From Bacteroidales bacterium UBA755 (GTDB taxonomy: Bacteria > Bacteroidota > Bacteroidia > Bacteroidales > UBA932), in NCBI GenBank assembly GCA_002297815.1, contig DBKH01000002.1:1-64000 (forward strand): 64,000 bases of DNA, read 5' to 3'. The first letter of the stretch is position 1, and each line of letters opens with the position of its first letter. The notes beneath the pieces were generated by a model. The model saw only the letters and a program-made list of their open reading frames with translations, searched no databases and was not told the DNA's origin. Made by a program: the position numbers and the translations under genes. Of the stretch, positions 52,207-61,071 are shown piece after piece.

Positions 52207-52688
52207 TGGAACTTTTCTTTCTTATCATAAAAGACGGTATATTTGCTGCGATTGCAGCGATAGGCTTTTCGAGCATCAGCAATCCGTCACCTAAGGTGTT
52301 CCCATTGTGTGCCTCAATCGCTGCGGCAGGACACATGACCCGATACGTGTTGATGAATATATGCGGTTTCCAATTGGCTTCAGGCAGCATGCTTGGCGCT
52401 CTTGTCATTGGCTTTCTGGCTTTGCCGGCTGCCAAGCTTATCAAGACACCGGCCGAATGCATCTCTTTCCCGGCCCTACTCCCTATGGTCCCTGGAATGT
52501 ACGCCTACCGGACGATCCAATCACTGATGCACTGTCTGGGGGCATATTCAGAACCTTCGTTCATGCATTATCTGTACCTGCTGAAGTTCAATTGGATGAC
52601 TTGCATGGTGACCATCATCGCGATGGTGGTCGGTGCTCTGCTTCCCATCCTGCTTTTCCAGAATTTTTCATTTAAGGTCACAAAGTAA
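52206..52688 (+). CDS. ThrE-type exporter, C-terminal subunit (DUF3815)
   Basis: A 160 aa protein with five membrane helices: GIFAAIAAIGFSSISNPSPK, GHMTRYVLMN, and LLPMVPGMYAYRTI are typical of the second ThrE half. It must pair with the preceding protein. Both ends overlap neighbours by 1 bp (TAATG), so exporter halves and regulator are made from one message. Confidence 0.9.
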   Translation: MELFFLIIKDGIFAAIAAIGFSSISNPSPKVFPLCASIAAAGHMTRYVLMNICGFQLASGSMLGALVIGFLALPAAKLIKTPAECISFPALLPMVPGMYAYRTIQSLMHCLGAYSEPSFMHYLYLLKFNWMTCMVTIIAMVVGALLPILLFQNFSFKVTK

Positions 52689-53596
52689 TGGAATTCAGAC
52701 AACTACGTTATTTTGTCAAAGTCGCGCAACTGCGCAGTTTCTCAGAGGCTTCTAAGGCTTTGTTTATCTCTCAGAGTACTCTGTCCCAGCAGATAAAGCA
52801 GCTTGAGGACGAGCTTGGGGTAGATCTTCTTGTCAGAGACTCAAGGCATGTCGCCTTGAGTGACTATGGTGAGCAGTACCTCCCGTACGCCAAGCAGGTA
52901 CTCAAGGATGTTGACGCTAGTGCTGAAAGGATGAAAGACGTGCGTGAACTGAATATAGGAACATTGAATGTCGGTGCTACCTATACTTTTTGTCCGTTAT
53001 TGGCTGACACTGTTCGTGACTTTATGAAGAAATATCCGGGAATCAAACTGAAAGTTTATTGCCGTTCGATGGAGAACCTTATGGAAATGCTTGAGCACGG
53101 ACAACTTGATGTTGCTCTGTCCTACAAGCCGTTGGAAAGTTACGAGGACATAGACTCGCACATTCTGTTCAACAGTAAGCTTTGTGTCATCGCTGGCAAG
53201 GACAATCCTGTGGCCAAGATGAAAAAGATCCGCCTTGCTGAGTTAGAAAAACTCCCGCTTGCTTTGCCGGCAAAAGGATTGCAGGCAAGAAATGCGTTTG
53301 ACAGTCTTCTGTACGGACAGAATTTCAAATATGATGTAAGGTTAGAGATTAATGATCTGAATGTTCTTTTGGACATGGTCTCCAGAACCAATCTTGTGAC
53401 TCTGCTTTCGGAGGCTACAGTCAGAGGCAACAAAGATTTTGTGGCCATCGAATTGGACCACCCTCACTCTGAAATGGAAGGATCGTTTCATATTCTCAAA
53501 GGCAGCTATTGCAAAAACGCGACAAAGGAATTCCTGAAATTCCTCATTGAGAACAATTCGTTCACGATGGCGATGGACGCCATCGCGAACCGATGA
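52688..53596 (+). CDS. LysR family regulator
   Basis: A 302 aa regulator. The N-terminal winged helix is complete (FSEASKALFISQSTLSQQIKQLEDELG, ends quoted, about residues 18-45). The remaining part is the two-lobed effector domain (LNVGATYTFCPLLADTVRDF). The sequence resembles the OxyR/CynR side of the family, but no OxyR cysteine pair is evident. Coupling to the ThrE-type genes suggests control of amino acid export. Confidence 0.92.
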   Translation: MEFRQLRYFVKVAQLRSFSEASKALFISQSTLSQQIKQLEDELGVDLLVRDSRHVALSDYGEQYLPYAKQVLKDVDASAERMKDVRELNIGTLNVGATYTFCPLLADTVRDFMKKYPGIKLKVYCRSMENLMEMLEHGQLDVALSYKPLESYEDIDSHILFNSKLCVIAGKDNPVAKMKKIRLAELEKLPLALPAKGLQARNAFDSLLYGQNFKYDVRLEINDLNVLLDMVSRTNLVTLLSEATVRGNKDFVAIELDHPHSEMEGSFHILKGSYCKNATKEFLKFLIENNSFTMAMDAIANR

Positions 53597-53600
53597 AGTA

Positions 53601-53692
53601 AAACCCCGGTTTCGGAACGCTTACGCTCTTATCGCTGGCCGTTTTTTTTGTCGAACATTTCCACCCAGCCGTCCCGAAACCGGAGTTTTTAT
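53601..53692. terminator. Long-loop bidirectional terminator
   Basis: CCGGTTTCGG (about 53606-53615) pairs with CCGAAACCGG (about 53675-53684), with A-runs and T-runs outside (AAAAC... and ...GTTTTTATTTT). The ~60-base loop contains a T8 tract. It lies between the convergent LysR gene and the 53694-54125 gene. Confidence 0.65.
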
Positions 53693-53693
53693 T

Positions 53694-54125
53694 TTAGACC
53701 AGTGCTTTCACTTGCTCAGCATTGAGTGGGAGCAGTTCGGTGATTGGCTTGTACTCGTACTGGTCGAAGTCGTTGATCTGAGCGAAGCCACCGGATTTGT
53801 CGCAGCGGTAGTAGATGTACATCAGAAGCCCGCCCGGAGCTTCAGGTACTGCCTTTGTTGACTTACCTTCAAGGAAAGAGACGAGCTCTTCTTTCTTTGT
53901 CTTAGGGTAGTTGGCAGTTTTGCGCTTGAATGAACCTTCCTTACCTTCAATCACGTAAGATGATTTCATAGCTAGGAACAGAATCAATGCGAACAGAATC
54001 AGAGTGCATCCAAGAATGAACATTGAATCTGAACAGAATAGCAGCGCGACTCCGGCTGCGAGAAATACGAGTGTGACGAGAATGTCCTTTGCAGACCTGA
54101 CTTTATTAATATTAACAGTTTCCAT
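53694..54125 (-). CDS. Membrane protein with soluble C-terminal domain, unknown family
   Basis: A 143 aa protein with two adjacent membrane helices (about residues 14-32 and 34-53) and a cytosolic domain of ~85 residues (KKEELVSFLEGKST...GGLLMYIYYRCDKSGGFAQINDFDQYEYKPI, ends only). I do not recognise a family. The reading frame, start context and composition match its neighbours. Confidence 0.65.
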   Translation of the reverse strand: METVNINKVRSAKDILVTLVFLAAGVALLFCSDSMFILGCTLILFALILFLAMKSSYVIEGKEGSFKRKTANYPKTKKEELVSFLEGKSTKAVPEAPGGLLMYIYYRCDKSGGFAQINDFDQYEYKPITELLPLNAEQVKALV

Positions 54126-54320
54126 TTTATTTGTTATTTGTAATTGTTAGTTGGCGGCAATTTTGCTGCCTTTTATTTGCCTGAGAGGAACATTATGACC
54201 ACTCAGGCGATTGTGTTGTGTAACTAAAAATACGGACGTACTACATGTTTATGTAATAGTCTTTTGTTTGCCGCTTATTGCTGAAGGGGCGGCGCCCTTT
54301 TTTACAATGGAAACTGCTCG
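54126..54320. other. Non-coding stretch with a GC hairpin and T-run
   Basis: AAGGG-GCGGCG-CCCTT followed by T6 at about 54284-54303 looks like a plus-strand terminator, but no plus-strand gene precedes it. TACAT-GTTT-ATGTA (54242-54255) is a short hairpin. Nothing else stands out. Confidence 0.4.
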
Positions 54321-54686
54321 CTATAGACGTAGCTTCCGCAGTGTCGGCAGGGATCTCCTTAAACAAATCGGATGGCAGAATGTTTTGAGTTCAAATAGTC
54401 TGAATTCAAACTCTGTTCTGCGCAGCTGCCTGCACGTGCTGCCGGAAGCACCGGTGACTGTGCGGACTACTGTCTGCCCCTCAGCAGTCGGACTGGAGAG
54501 ACATGGAGTGTTGAACTTTATGAATAAATGATTAGATTGTGTCGTGTCTGTAAGACGCCCAGTGGATGTTTGGATGGAGATGGCTGTGTCGGATTCACTG
54601 AGGTAGCTGGTCCACAGACCCTTGCAGAAAAATGTAAGGGCAACGAGGAAAATCGAGACTAGCATGAATCTGACAAATGACTTCAT
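54321..54686 (-). CDS. Small putative exported protein
   Basis: A 121 aa frame with a convincing signal peptide or anchor (MKSFVRFMLVSIFLVALTFF, about residues 1-22) and a Thr/Ser-rich, then Arg/Leu-rich remainder. No family recognised. It begins 5 bp after the methyltransferase stop on the same strand, which favours a real gene, but the C-terminal half is compositionally odd (several Cys and Arg). Confidence 0.42.
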   Translation of the reverse strand: MKSFVRFMLVSIFLVALTFFCKGLWTSYLSESDTAISIQTSTGRLTDTTQSNHLFIKFNTPCLSSPTAEGQTVVRTVTGASGSTCRQLRRTEFEFRLFELKTFCHPICLRRSLPTLRKLRL

Positions 54687-54691
54687 CCCTT

Positions 54692-55609
54692 CTACCTCCT
54701 AAGTCTTACGAATATGCTAAGTGGCAGGTTTTTTCCAAACTTGTCCCTGATCACGAGCTCTCCTGAGTCAAGCATTATGTCGCTCGAAAGCCCGAATGCC
54801 TGACGTACTACGGTCTCACCGAGAATGGCTGAAAACCCGTTGGAGTAAAGATTCAGGACAAGAAAACTGTTCTGTGGAGCGAGAATCTTCCCAACTGTCT
54901 TCATCATGTCGAAAAGACACTCGTCCAGTTTCCATTTTTCACCGTCTGGCCCGTGACCGTAAGCCGGAGGATCTAGAATGATGCCTTGGTAGAGATTGCC
55001 ACGTTTGGCTTCGCGTCCAGCGAACTTCATGGCATCTTCGACAACCCAACGGATGTCTTGGAGACCGCTTCTGTCCTGATTACCATGAGCCCAAGTGACA
55101 ACCTGACGAACCGAGTCAAGATGTGTGACATCAGCTCCTGCACATTTTGCTGCCAGCGATGCCGCCCCCGTGTAGGCGAACAGATTCAGAACCTTGGGAC
55201 GTGAGCCTGTCTTCGCAGCGATGTTCGAAGTTTGCTTGAATATGTAGTCCCAATTCGCGGCCTGTTCCGGGAAGACTCCCACGTGCTTGAATGACGTGAG
55301 TCCCAGCCTCAGACTGAACTTCGGCCCTCCGCTATAGCGGATCCACCACTGATCTGGCATATTCCTGAGCCTTTCCCACGTTCCGCTGTCCTCTTTCCCG
55401 GCCTTGCCGAATCCGGCTCCCGGAGTGAAGCGGGTGTGGGCAAGAGAGTTCCACTCTTTATCGCTCATGCTCTTGTCCCACAGGGCCTTAGGCTCTGGAC
55501 GAGCAAGAACATATTCACCGAACCTTTCGAGCTTCGCGCCCCTTCCGGAGTCGAGAAGTTCGTAGTCCTTCCAAGATTGTGGATTAAACTCGATCGTCAT
55601 AGCATGCAA
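54692..55609 (-). CDS. Class I SAM-dependent rRNA methyltransferase, RlmI/RlmK-like
   Basis: A 305 aa enzyme. VLNLFAYTGAASLAAKCAGADVTHLDSV (ends: VLNLFAYTGAAS, THLDSV) is the SAM-binding segment; LDPPAYGHGP is motif IV. The preceding ~100 residues are a beta-rich part including FPEQAANWDYI. The family methylates 23S rRNA cytosine or guanine. The start may be 55609 or 55600. Confidence 0.88.
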   Translation of the reverse strand: MHAMTIEFNPQSWKDYELLDSGRGAKLERFGEYVLARPEPKALWDKSMSDKEWNSLAHTRFTPGAGFGKAGKEDSGTWERLRNMPDQWWIRYSGGPKFSLRLGLTSFKHVGVFPEQAANWDYIFKQTSNIAAKTGSRPKVLNLFAYTGAASLAAKCAGADVTHLDSVRQVVTWAHGNQDRSGLQDIRWVVEDAMKFAGREAKRGNLYQGIILDPPAYGHGPDGEKWKLDECLFDMMKTVGKILAPQNSFLVLNLYSNGFSAILGETVVRQAFGLSSDIMLDSGELVIRDKFGKNLPLSIFVRLRR

Positions 55610-55699
55610 AGATAGGAAAAGAAAGCCTGTTTTATCCTGTTGCGATCGGATTTAATCGTTATAGTCTGGCTAATTGATTCCCAATCCGCTGAATTTTAC

Positions 55700-55707
55700 T
55701 ATATTTG
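55700..55707 (+). promoter_or_regulatory. -7 element of pgk
   Basis: TATATTTG, a perfect consensus match, 38 nt before the pgk ATG at 55746. Confidence 0.5.
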
Positions 55708-55745
55708 CGTCTTGAATTACGCTAACAATTTTAAACAATACCGTT

Positions 55746-56999
55746 ATGCAACAGCACATTGACACCTACGATTTCAAAGGTAAGAAGGCTATTGTCAGAG
55801 TGGATTTCAACGTTCCGCTCGATGAGAATTTCAACATCACAGACGACACCCGCATCCGCGCGGCTCTCCCTACACTCAAGAAAGTGCTCTCAGAAGGAGG
55901 CTCCCTCATCCTGATGTCCCATCTCGGACGTCCTAAAGGAGTGGATCCTAAGTTCTCTCTCAAGCACATCGTTGCCCACGTCTCAGAATGCCTTGGTGTT
56001 CCTGTACAGTTCGCTGACGACTGCATGAAGGCTGACGCGCAGGCCGCCGCCCTTAAGCCGGGCGATGTCCTGATGCTTGAGAACCTTCGTTTCTACGCTG
56101 AAGAGGAAGGCAAGCCTAGGGGACTTGCGGACGATGCGACTGATGAGGAAAAAGCTGCGGCCAAGAAGGCCGTCAAGGAAAGCCAGAAGGCTTTCGTGAA
56201 GAAGCTTGCATCCTATGCTGACTGCTACATCAACGATGCTTTCGGAACCGCCCACAGGGCGCACGCCTCAACGGCTCTGATCGCTGCCTATTTCCCTGAC
56301 GACAAGATGTTCGGTTACCTGATGGAAAAGGAGATTAAGGCGATCGACTATGTTCTGAAGAACGCCAAGCATCCTTTCACCGCCATCATCGGTGGTTCAA
56401 AGGTTTCCAGCAAGCTCGGAGTGATTAAGAACCTGCTTGACAAGGTTGACAACCTGATCATCGGTGGTGGAATGGGCTACACCTTCATCAAGGCTCAGGG
56501 TGGTCACATCGGAAAGTCTCTTCATGAGGACGAGCTCATGCCTGATGCTCTTGAGATCATGAAGGAGGCCAAGGAGAAGGGCGTTAACCTTTCGCTTTCA
56601 GTCGCCACAGTCTCAGGTCAGGAGTTTAGCAACGACACACCTCGCAAGACATTCGACATATTCAACATTCCTGATGATTGGGAGGGAATGGACGCTTCCG
56701 ATGCTTCCCTTGAAAACTGGAAGAAGATCATCCTAGCTTCCAAGACCATCCTTTGGAACGGTCCTGTCGGAGTGTTCGAACTTCCTAACTTCGCTCACGG
56801 AACAGAGAAGATTGCTGAGTTCGTGGCCGAGGCCACCCAGAACGGAGCCTACTCCCTCGTCGGTGGCGGAGATTCAGTCGCAGCTGTCACCAAGCTCGGA
56901 TTCGCTGATAAGGTAAGCTATGTGTCCACCGGTGGAGGTGCCATGCTTGAGGCCATTGAGGGCAAGGAACTGCCGGGCATAGCCGCTATCCGCGACTAA
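55746..56999 (+). CDS. pgk: Phosphoglycerate kinase
   Basis: A 417 aa glycolytic enzyme transferring phosphate between 1,3-bisphosphoglycerate and [13 protein letters not shown] is the signature at about residues 18-27; SHLGRPKG and the LENLRFY segment bind the substrate; GGGDSVAAV and the final GGGAMLE bind the nucleotide. A charged Lys/Glu-rich insertion at about 125-155 is common in Bacteroidota. The gene is complete. Confidence 0.98.
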   Translation: MQQHIDTYDFKGKKAIVRVDFNVPLDENFNITDDTRIRAALPTLKKVLSEGGSLILMSHLGRPKGVDPKFSLKHIVAHVSECLGVPVQFADDCMKADAQAAALKPGDVLMLENLRFYAEEEGKPRGLADDATDEEKAAAKKAVKESQKAFVKKLASYADCYINDAFGTAHRAHASTALIAAYFPDDKMFGYLMEKEIKAIDYVLKNAKHPFTAIIGGSKVSSKLGVIKNLLDKVDNLIIGGGMGYTFIKAQGGHIGKSLHEDELMPDALEIMKEAKEKGVNLSLSVATVSGQEFSNDTPRKTFDIFNIPDDWEGMDASDASLENWKKIILASKTILWNGPVGVFELPNFAHGTEKIAEFVAEATQNGAYSLVGGGDSVAAVTKLGFADKVSYVSTGGGAMLEAIEGKELPGIAAIRD

Positions 57000-57025
57000 G
57001 CACTCGGATTATCCGAAAAATACGC

Positions 57026-57033
57026 TATCTTTG
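57026..57033 (+). promoter_or_regulatory. -7 element of lgt
   Basis: TATCTTTG between pgk and lgt, 21 nt before the ATG at 57055. Confidence 0.45.
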
Positions 57034-57054
57034 TACGATAAGTGATTTTTGATT

Positions 57055-57939
57055 ATGGATTACCTGTTCGTACATTGGAACATGAATCCGGAGATATTCA
57101 GGATCGGATCTTTCGCTGTAAGGTGGTATGGTCTCCTGTTTGTTTCCGGGTTCGTTCTTGGTTACTGGATGTTCACGAAGTTCTTCAAGAGGGAGAAAGT
57201 CAACGAGGCCCTTCTTGATCCGCTTCTTTACACATTATTGATCGGAACTTTGGTTGGGGCACGTCTCGGACATTGCATTTTCTACCAACCGGACTATTAT
57301 TTCGGCTCATGGAAGGGTTTCTTAGAGATCTTCGCTGTGTGGCACGGAGGACTCGCCAGCCATGGAGGGGCACTGATGCTGCTTCTGTGCATGTGGTGGT
57401 TCGCGAATAAGTACGGCAAGAAGAATCACATTGACTTTCTGTGGATTCTGGATCATCTGGCGATAGCCGTGGCGTTTGCGGCAACATTTATTAGGCTTGG
57501 AAACCTCTGTAACTCTGAAATATACGGTGATGTCACAAATCTTCCATGGGGCTTCATCTTCGAGCGCAGGGGAGAGACCGAGCCGAAGCATCCTACCCAG
57601 ATCTACGAGGCTCTCAGCTATCTTGTCCTCGGCATCGGGCTGCTCTGGCTTTATGTCAAGAGACTGGACAAGATGTACAGAGGTTCTTTCATAGGAATAT
57701 TCTTCATCGTCTGCTTCGGAATGCGCTTCCTTATTGAGTTCATCAAGGAGCCTCAGGTCGATTTCGAGAGTTCTATGGCTTTGGACATGGGACAGCTGTT
57801 GAGCATTCCGTTCGTGCTGCTCGGTATCGGGCTCCTTATATATTCTTATAAGAAGAAGATTCCCGCAGCAGCGGTTATTCCTGACAACAAGCAGCAAGAA
57901 GCGGCACCTACCCACTATGCCAAGGGTATCAACGGATAG
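57055..57939 (+). CDS. lgt: Prolipoprotein diacylglyceryl transferase
   Basis: About 294 aa with seven membrane helices. Lgt moves diacylglycerol from phosphatidylglycerol to the lipobox cysteine. FAVRWYGLLFVSGF opens the protein; the signature RLGNLCNSEIYG (about residues 143-154) holds the catalytic arginine and asparagine; HGGLASHGG contains the conserved histidines. The start at 57055 is preferred to an upstream TTG. The HAD gene begins 3 bp later. Confidence 0.95.
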   Translation: MDYLFVHWNMNPEIFRIGSFAVRWYGLLFVSGFVLGYWMFTKFFKREKVNEALLDPLLYTLLIGTLVGARLGHCIFYQPDYYFGSWKGFLEIFAVWHGGLASHGGALMLLLCMWWFANKYGKKNHIDFLWILDHLAIAVAFAATFIRLGNLCNSEIYGDVTNLPWGFIFERRGETEPKHPTQIYEALSYLVLGIGLLWLYVKRLDKMYRGSFIGIFFIVCFGMRFLIEFIKEPQVDFESSMALDMGQLLSIPFVLLGIGLLIYSYKKKIPAAAVIPDNKQQEAAPTHYAKGING

Positions 57940-57942
57940 TTT

Positions 57943-58719
57943 ATGGTAAAAGCGATATTTTTTGACATCGATGGCACTCTGGTGAGTTTCAAGACTCACC
58001 GGATGTCCGATAATCTTAAGGAGAAACTTCACGAGCTTCAGGCCAAGGGCGTGAAGCTTTTCATTTCCAGCGGTCGTGCCAGGCTTGTGATGAACAATCT
58101 GGGCGGCTTTCCGTTCGATGGCTATGTGGAGATGAACGGGGCAAAGACCACGCTCGGAGAAGAAGTGATTGACAGTCACCCTATGCATAAGGAAACCTCG
58201 ATGCAGATTGCTGAGATTGCTGAGACCCACAATGTTTCCTGTTGGGTGTTTGCTGACACAGTTGCCGGTATAAACCATGTAAGTGAGCATGCCATTGAGG
58301 TGGAGAATATGCTGAATCTCCACCCGTCCGGCTTTTTGGATCTTTGCAAGGTCGCCCGAGAGCATCAGGTCTATGAATACACAATATTCTTTGATGAGGG
58401 GCAGGAGAAACGCTTGCTTCGCCCTGTCCTTAAGGAAGTTACCTACTCAAGGTGGCATCCGTATTTCATTGATGTCGTACCGGAGGGACTGTCGAAATCT
58501 TATGGCGCTTCAAAGATTCTGGAACACATCGGAGTGAAGCGTGAGGAGTGCATGGCGTTCGGCGACGGAGGCAATGATATTCCTATCATTGAATATGCAG
58601 GGATCGGCGTCGCGATGGGCAATGCCACCGATGATGTCAAAGCAGCCGCTGACTATGTCACGGACACTGTTGACGAGGACGGAATCGTCACTGCACTCGA
58701 GCATTTTGGCGTGATATAG
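57943..58719 (+). CDS. HAD-IIB phosphatase, Cof-type
   Basis: A 258 aa hydrolase. FFDIDGTL (about residues 5-12) is motif I, SSGR motif II, and GDGGNDIPIIEYAG with MGNATDDVKAAAD motif IV and the end. The cap is C2b, as in YidA and YbiV sugar-phosphate phosphatases. The substrate is unknown. It is co-transcribed with lgt and closed by a strong terminator. Confidence 0.9.
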   Translation: MVKAIFFDIDGTLVSFKTHRMSDNLKEKLHELQAKGVKLFISSGRARLVMNNLGGFPFDGYVEMNGAKTTLGEEVIDSHPMHKETSMQIAEIAETHNVSCWVFADTVAGINHVSEHAIEVENMLNLHPSGFLDLCKVAREHQVYEYTIFFDEGQEKRLLRPVLKEVTYSRWHPYFIDVVPEGLSKSYGASKILEHIGVKREECMAFGDGGNDIPIIEYAGIGVAMGNATDDVKAAADYVTDTVDEDGIVTALEHFGVI

Positions 58720-58746
58720 GAAACTGGGAAATTTTTTTAGTTTTTC

Positions 58747-58790
58747 AGTGCATCGTTTTATTTACTTGTCAATAAAGACGATGCACTTTC
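58747..58790 (+). terminator. Intrinsic terminator after the HAD gene
   Basis: AGTGCATCGT.TTATT pairs with AATAA.ACGATGCACT around an 8-base loop, followed by TTCTGTTTTG. Confidence 0.8.
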
Positions 58791-58889
58791 TGTTTTGTGT
58801 CCTGAAGGGAAAGAAGTTGTTCTTTTCTCTTGGAAAATAAGAATGTTTGCACAACATTTGCAGAATAATTTCCCCGTTTGATAACGATT

Positions 58890-59519
58890 ATGGCCGAATT
58901 GACAAAGGAAATAATAATGAGGACCGCGGACTCCCTTTTTTCCGAAGAAGGGATTCGCGAGGTGTCCATAGACGACATCTGCCGTAAGTTGGGCATCTCA
59001 AAGAAGACATTCTATCAGTACTATGCTCAGAAGGAAGATCTTGTCGCGGATGTGGTTACCAATAATGTCAGAAAGAAAAAAGATGAGTTCGACAGGATGG
59101 TGAAGGGCAAGGACATAGTCCAGATTCTAAAGGCTCTTTTTTCCATGGTGAACAGAAAGAAGACCATGGTAAAGGACAAGAGAATGGTAAAGGACATCAT
59201 GAAGTATTACCCTGAGACATTCACCAAGCACGCAGAGGAGCGGGGTAAGGCCATGCACCGCTTCTTTGTTGAGCGTTTCCGCGAGGGCATGGAGCAGGGG
59301 TTGGTAAGGTCTGACATGGATGTTGATGGTGTTCAGCTTCTGATTTGCATCATGCACGAGGGTATGACCGACTACCTTGAGGGGAGCGGTCATGTTGAGG
59401 GAGTCAAGGTCTCCTTCAAGTCGCTTGCCGCGGCTTTTGAGGACATAGTCACAAGGACTCTTCTCACCCCGAAGGGTTTTGAGGAATATTCATCATTGAC
59501 AAATGATAAAAACAGTTAG
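58890..59519 (+). CDS. TetR/AcrR family regulator
   Basis: About 209 aa. The N-terminal helix-turn-helix is clear: SIDDICRKLGISKKTFYQYYAQKEDLV (ends quoted, about residues 27-52). The rest is the helical ligand domain. It is the first gene of an efflux operon (TolC, adaptor, RND pump follow within 8-22 bp) and probably represses it in the absence of a toxic ligand. MAELTKE (58890) is chosen over the ATG at 58878. Confidence 0.92.
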   Translation: MAELTKEIIMRTADSLFSEEGIREVSIDDICRKLGISKKTFYQYYAQKEDLVADVVTNNVRKKKDEFDRMVKGKDIVQILKALFSMVNRKKTMVKDKRMVKDIMKYYPETFTKHAEERGKAMHRFFVERFREGMEQGLVRSDMDVDGVQLLICIMHEGMTDYLEGSGHVEGVKVSFKSLAAAFEDIVTRTLLTPKGFEEYSSLTNDKNS

Positions 59520-59526
59520 TATAAGT

Positions 59527-61050
59527 ATGAAAAACAGATTGAAGAATTTAATTCTTGTCATGGCTGCGTTGCCGCTGGCACTGTCCGCACAGGCTCAGTA
59601 CCGGAATGACACGATTCCAAAGGAGTCTCCCAAGGACACGGCCAAAGTCGTTCTGACATTGAACGATGCATTGCAGATCGCTCTGAGCGAGAATGTTGCG
59701 GTCAAGGTCGCCGACAAGGAAATCCAACGCACTGAATATGCCAAGAAGGGCACCTACGCCTCCCTGTTCCCGCAGATCAACGCCTCGGGAGCTTATCAGA
59801 GAACCATCAAGAAGCAGATGATGTACATGGATTCAGACAGTGGCTCAGGTGGCGGTTCGAGCATGTTCAGCTCTCTTCTGCCATATTTCACGAGGATCAA
59901 CGAACTTTCTGAAAATGCCGGAATGGAACCTGTGAAGACTGAATCCGGAGAGAGCAGTTCCAGCAGCGGTGGTTTTGCCGTAGGCCGTTGGAACACTTAT
60001 AATTATGGAGTGTCCGCATCACTGCCTATCGTCAACGCCCAGCTTTGGGAGAGTCTGAAGATATCCGGCCAAAGCGTAGATCTGGCCGTAGAGAAGGCTC
60101 GGTCTTCGAGACTGGACATGGTCACGCAGGTGAAGCAGGCTTACTACGCTGTTCTGCTAGCCAAGGAAGCGTTCAAGGTGTATAAAGATGTGTATGAGAA
60201 CGCTGTCGAGAATTTCAGCCAGACCGAGAAACGCTACAACGCCCAGAAGGCTTCGGAACTTGAATATACAAGGGCCAAATCAACCGTGGCCGCCGCTGTC
60301 CCGAATGTCTACAATGCGGAAAGCTCGGTTATACTCGCGCTTTGGCAGCTTAAAGCCGTGATGGGTGTTGAGTTGGAAAGGAATATAGATGTGTCCGGCA
60401 CCCTTGAGGACTTCTCCAAGGAGATGTTCCGGGATCTTAACGAACATAGTGAGCCATCACTTGAGTACAACACGACAATGCGCCAGTTGGAAATCCAGGC
60501 CGAGCAGTTGGCCTCCACCGTACGCATGCAGAAAGCCGCTTACCTGCCGACCCTTTCGGCTAACTTCTCATACAGCATGATCGCGATGACCAACGACTTC
60601 AAGTTCAGCGAGTACCAATGGTCTCCATATTCTTATGTGGGAGTGAGCCTTTCTATCCCTATTTTCTCCGGTGGCAAGCGCCATAACGATGTCCGCCAGA
60701 CAAAGGTGCAGGCCGCGCAGCTCGATCTTCAGAGGGTCGAGACCGAAAGGCAGTTAAGAATATCCATCCGTCAGTACCTTAACACGATGGAGACTAACAT
60801 GAATAGTTTCAACTCCGCCACCGAGGCGGTCGCTCTTGCCCAGAAGGCCTACGACATCGCCGCCAAGTCCTACAAGGTCGGAAAGAGCACGATCACGGAA
60901 CTGAATGACGCGCAGCTTACCTTGACCCAGGCAAGTCTGTCCCAGTCACAGGCGGTCTATAATTTTGTTGTCGCCAAGTCGAATCTTGAGAAGACCCTCG
61001 GCTACGATTTCATCGATGAAAAGGGAGATGTCGATCTCGAAAATATGTGA
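59527..61050 (+). CDS. TolC-like outer-membrane efflux protein
   Basis: About 507 aa with a signal peptide ending AQAQ. The two TolC repeats are visible: LTLNDALQIALSENVAVKVADKEIQ (ends only) near residue 50 and the second half from about 300 with PIFSGGKRHNDVRQTKVQ. Long helical stretches form the periplasmic barrel. It is the exit duct of the RND system. The Ser/Gly-rich insertion at about 110-155 (SDSGSGGGSS, ESSSSSGG) is unusual in the family. Confidence 0.92.
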   Translation: MKNRLKNLILVMAALPLALSAQAQYRNDTIPKESPKDTAKVVLTLNDALQIALSENVAVKVADKEIQRTEYAKKGTYASLFPQINASGAYQRTIKKQMMYMDSDSGSGGGSSMFSSLLPYFTRINELSENAGMEPVKTESGESSSSSGGFAVGRWNTYNYGVSASLPIVNAQLWESLKISGQSVDLAVEKARSSRLDMVTQVKQAYYAVLLAKEAFKVYKDVYENAVENFSQTEKRYNAQKASELEYTRAKSTVAAAVPNVYNAESSVILALWQLKAVMGVELERNIDVSGTLEDFSKEMFRDLNEHSEPSLEYNTTMRQLEIQAEQLASTVRMQKAAYLPTLSANFSYSMIAMTNDFKFSEYQWSPYSYVGVSLSIPIFSGGKRHNDVRQTKVQAAQLDLQRVETERQLRISIRQYLNTMETNMNSFNSATEAVALAQKAYDIAAKSYKVGKSTITELNDAQLTLTQASLSQSQAVYNFVVAKSNLEKTLGYDFIDEKGDVDLENM

Positions 61051-61071
61051 AAAAAATAAAACATTAAGAAT

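Noticed and set aside
54211..54531. 106-codon plus-strand frame
   Set aside because: It starts in non-coding DNA and runs antisense to the small exported protein; no signal or domain was seen.
57322..58365. Long minus-strand frame (347 codons) opposite lgt and the HAD gene
   Set aside because: It lies antisense to two well-supported genes and has no recognisable domain; it arises from codon bias of the plus-strand genes.
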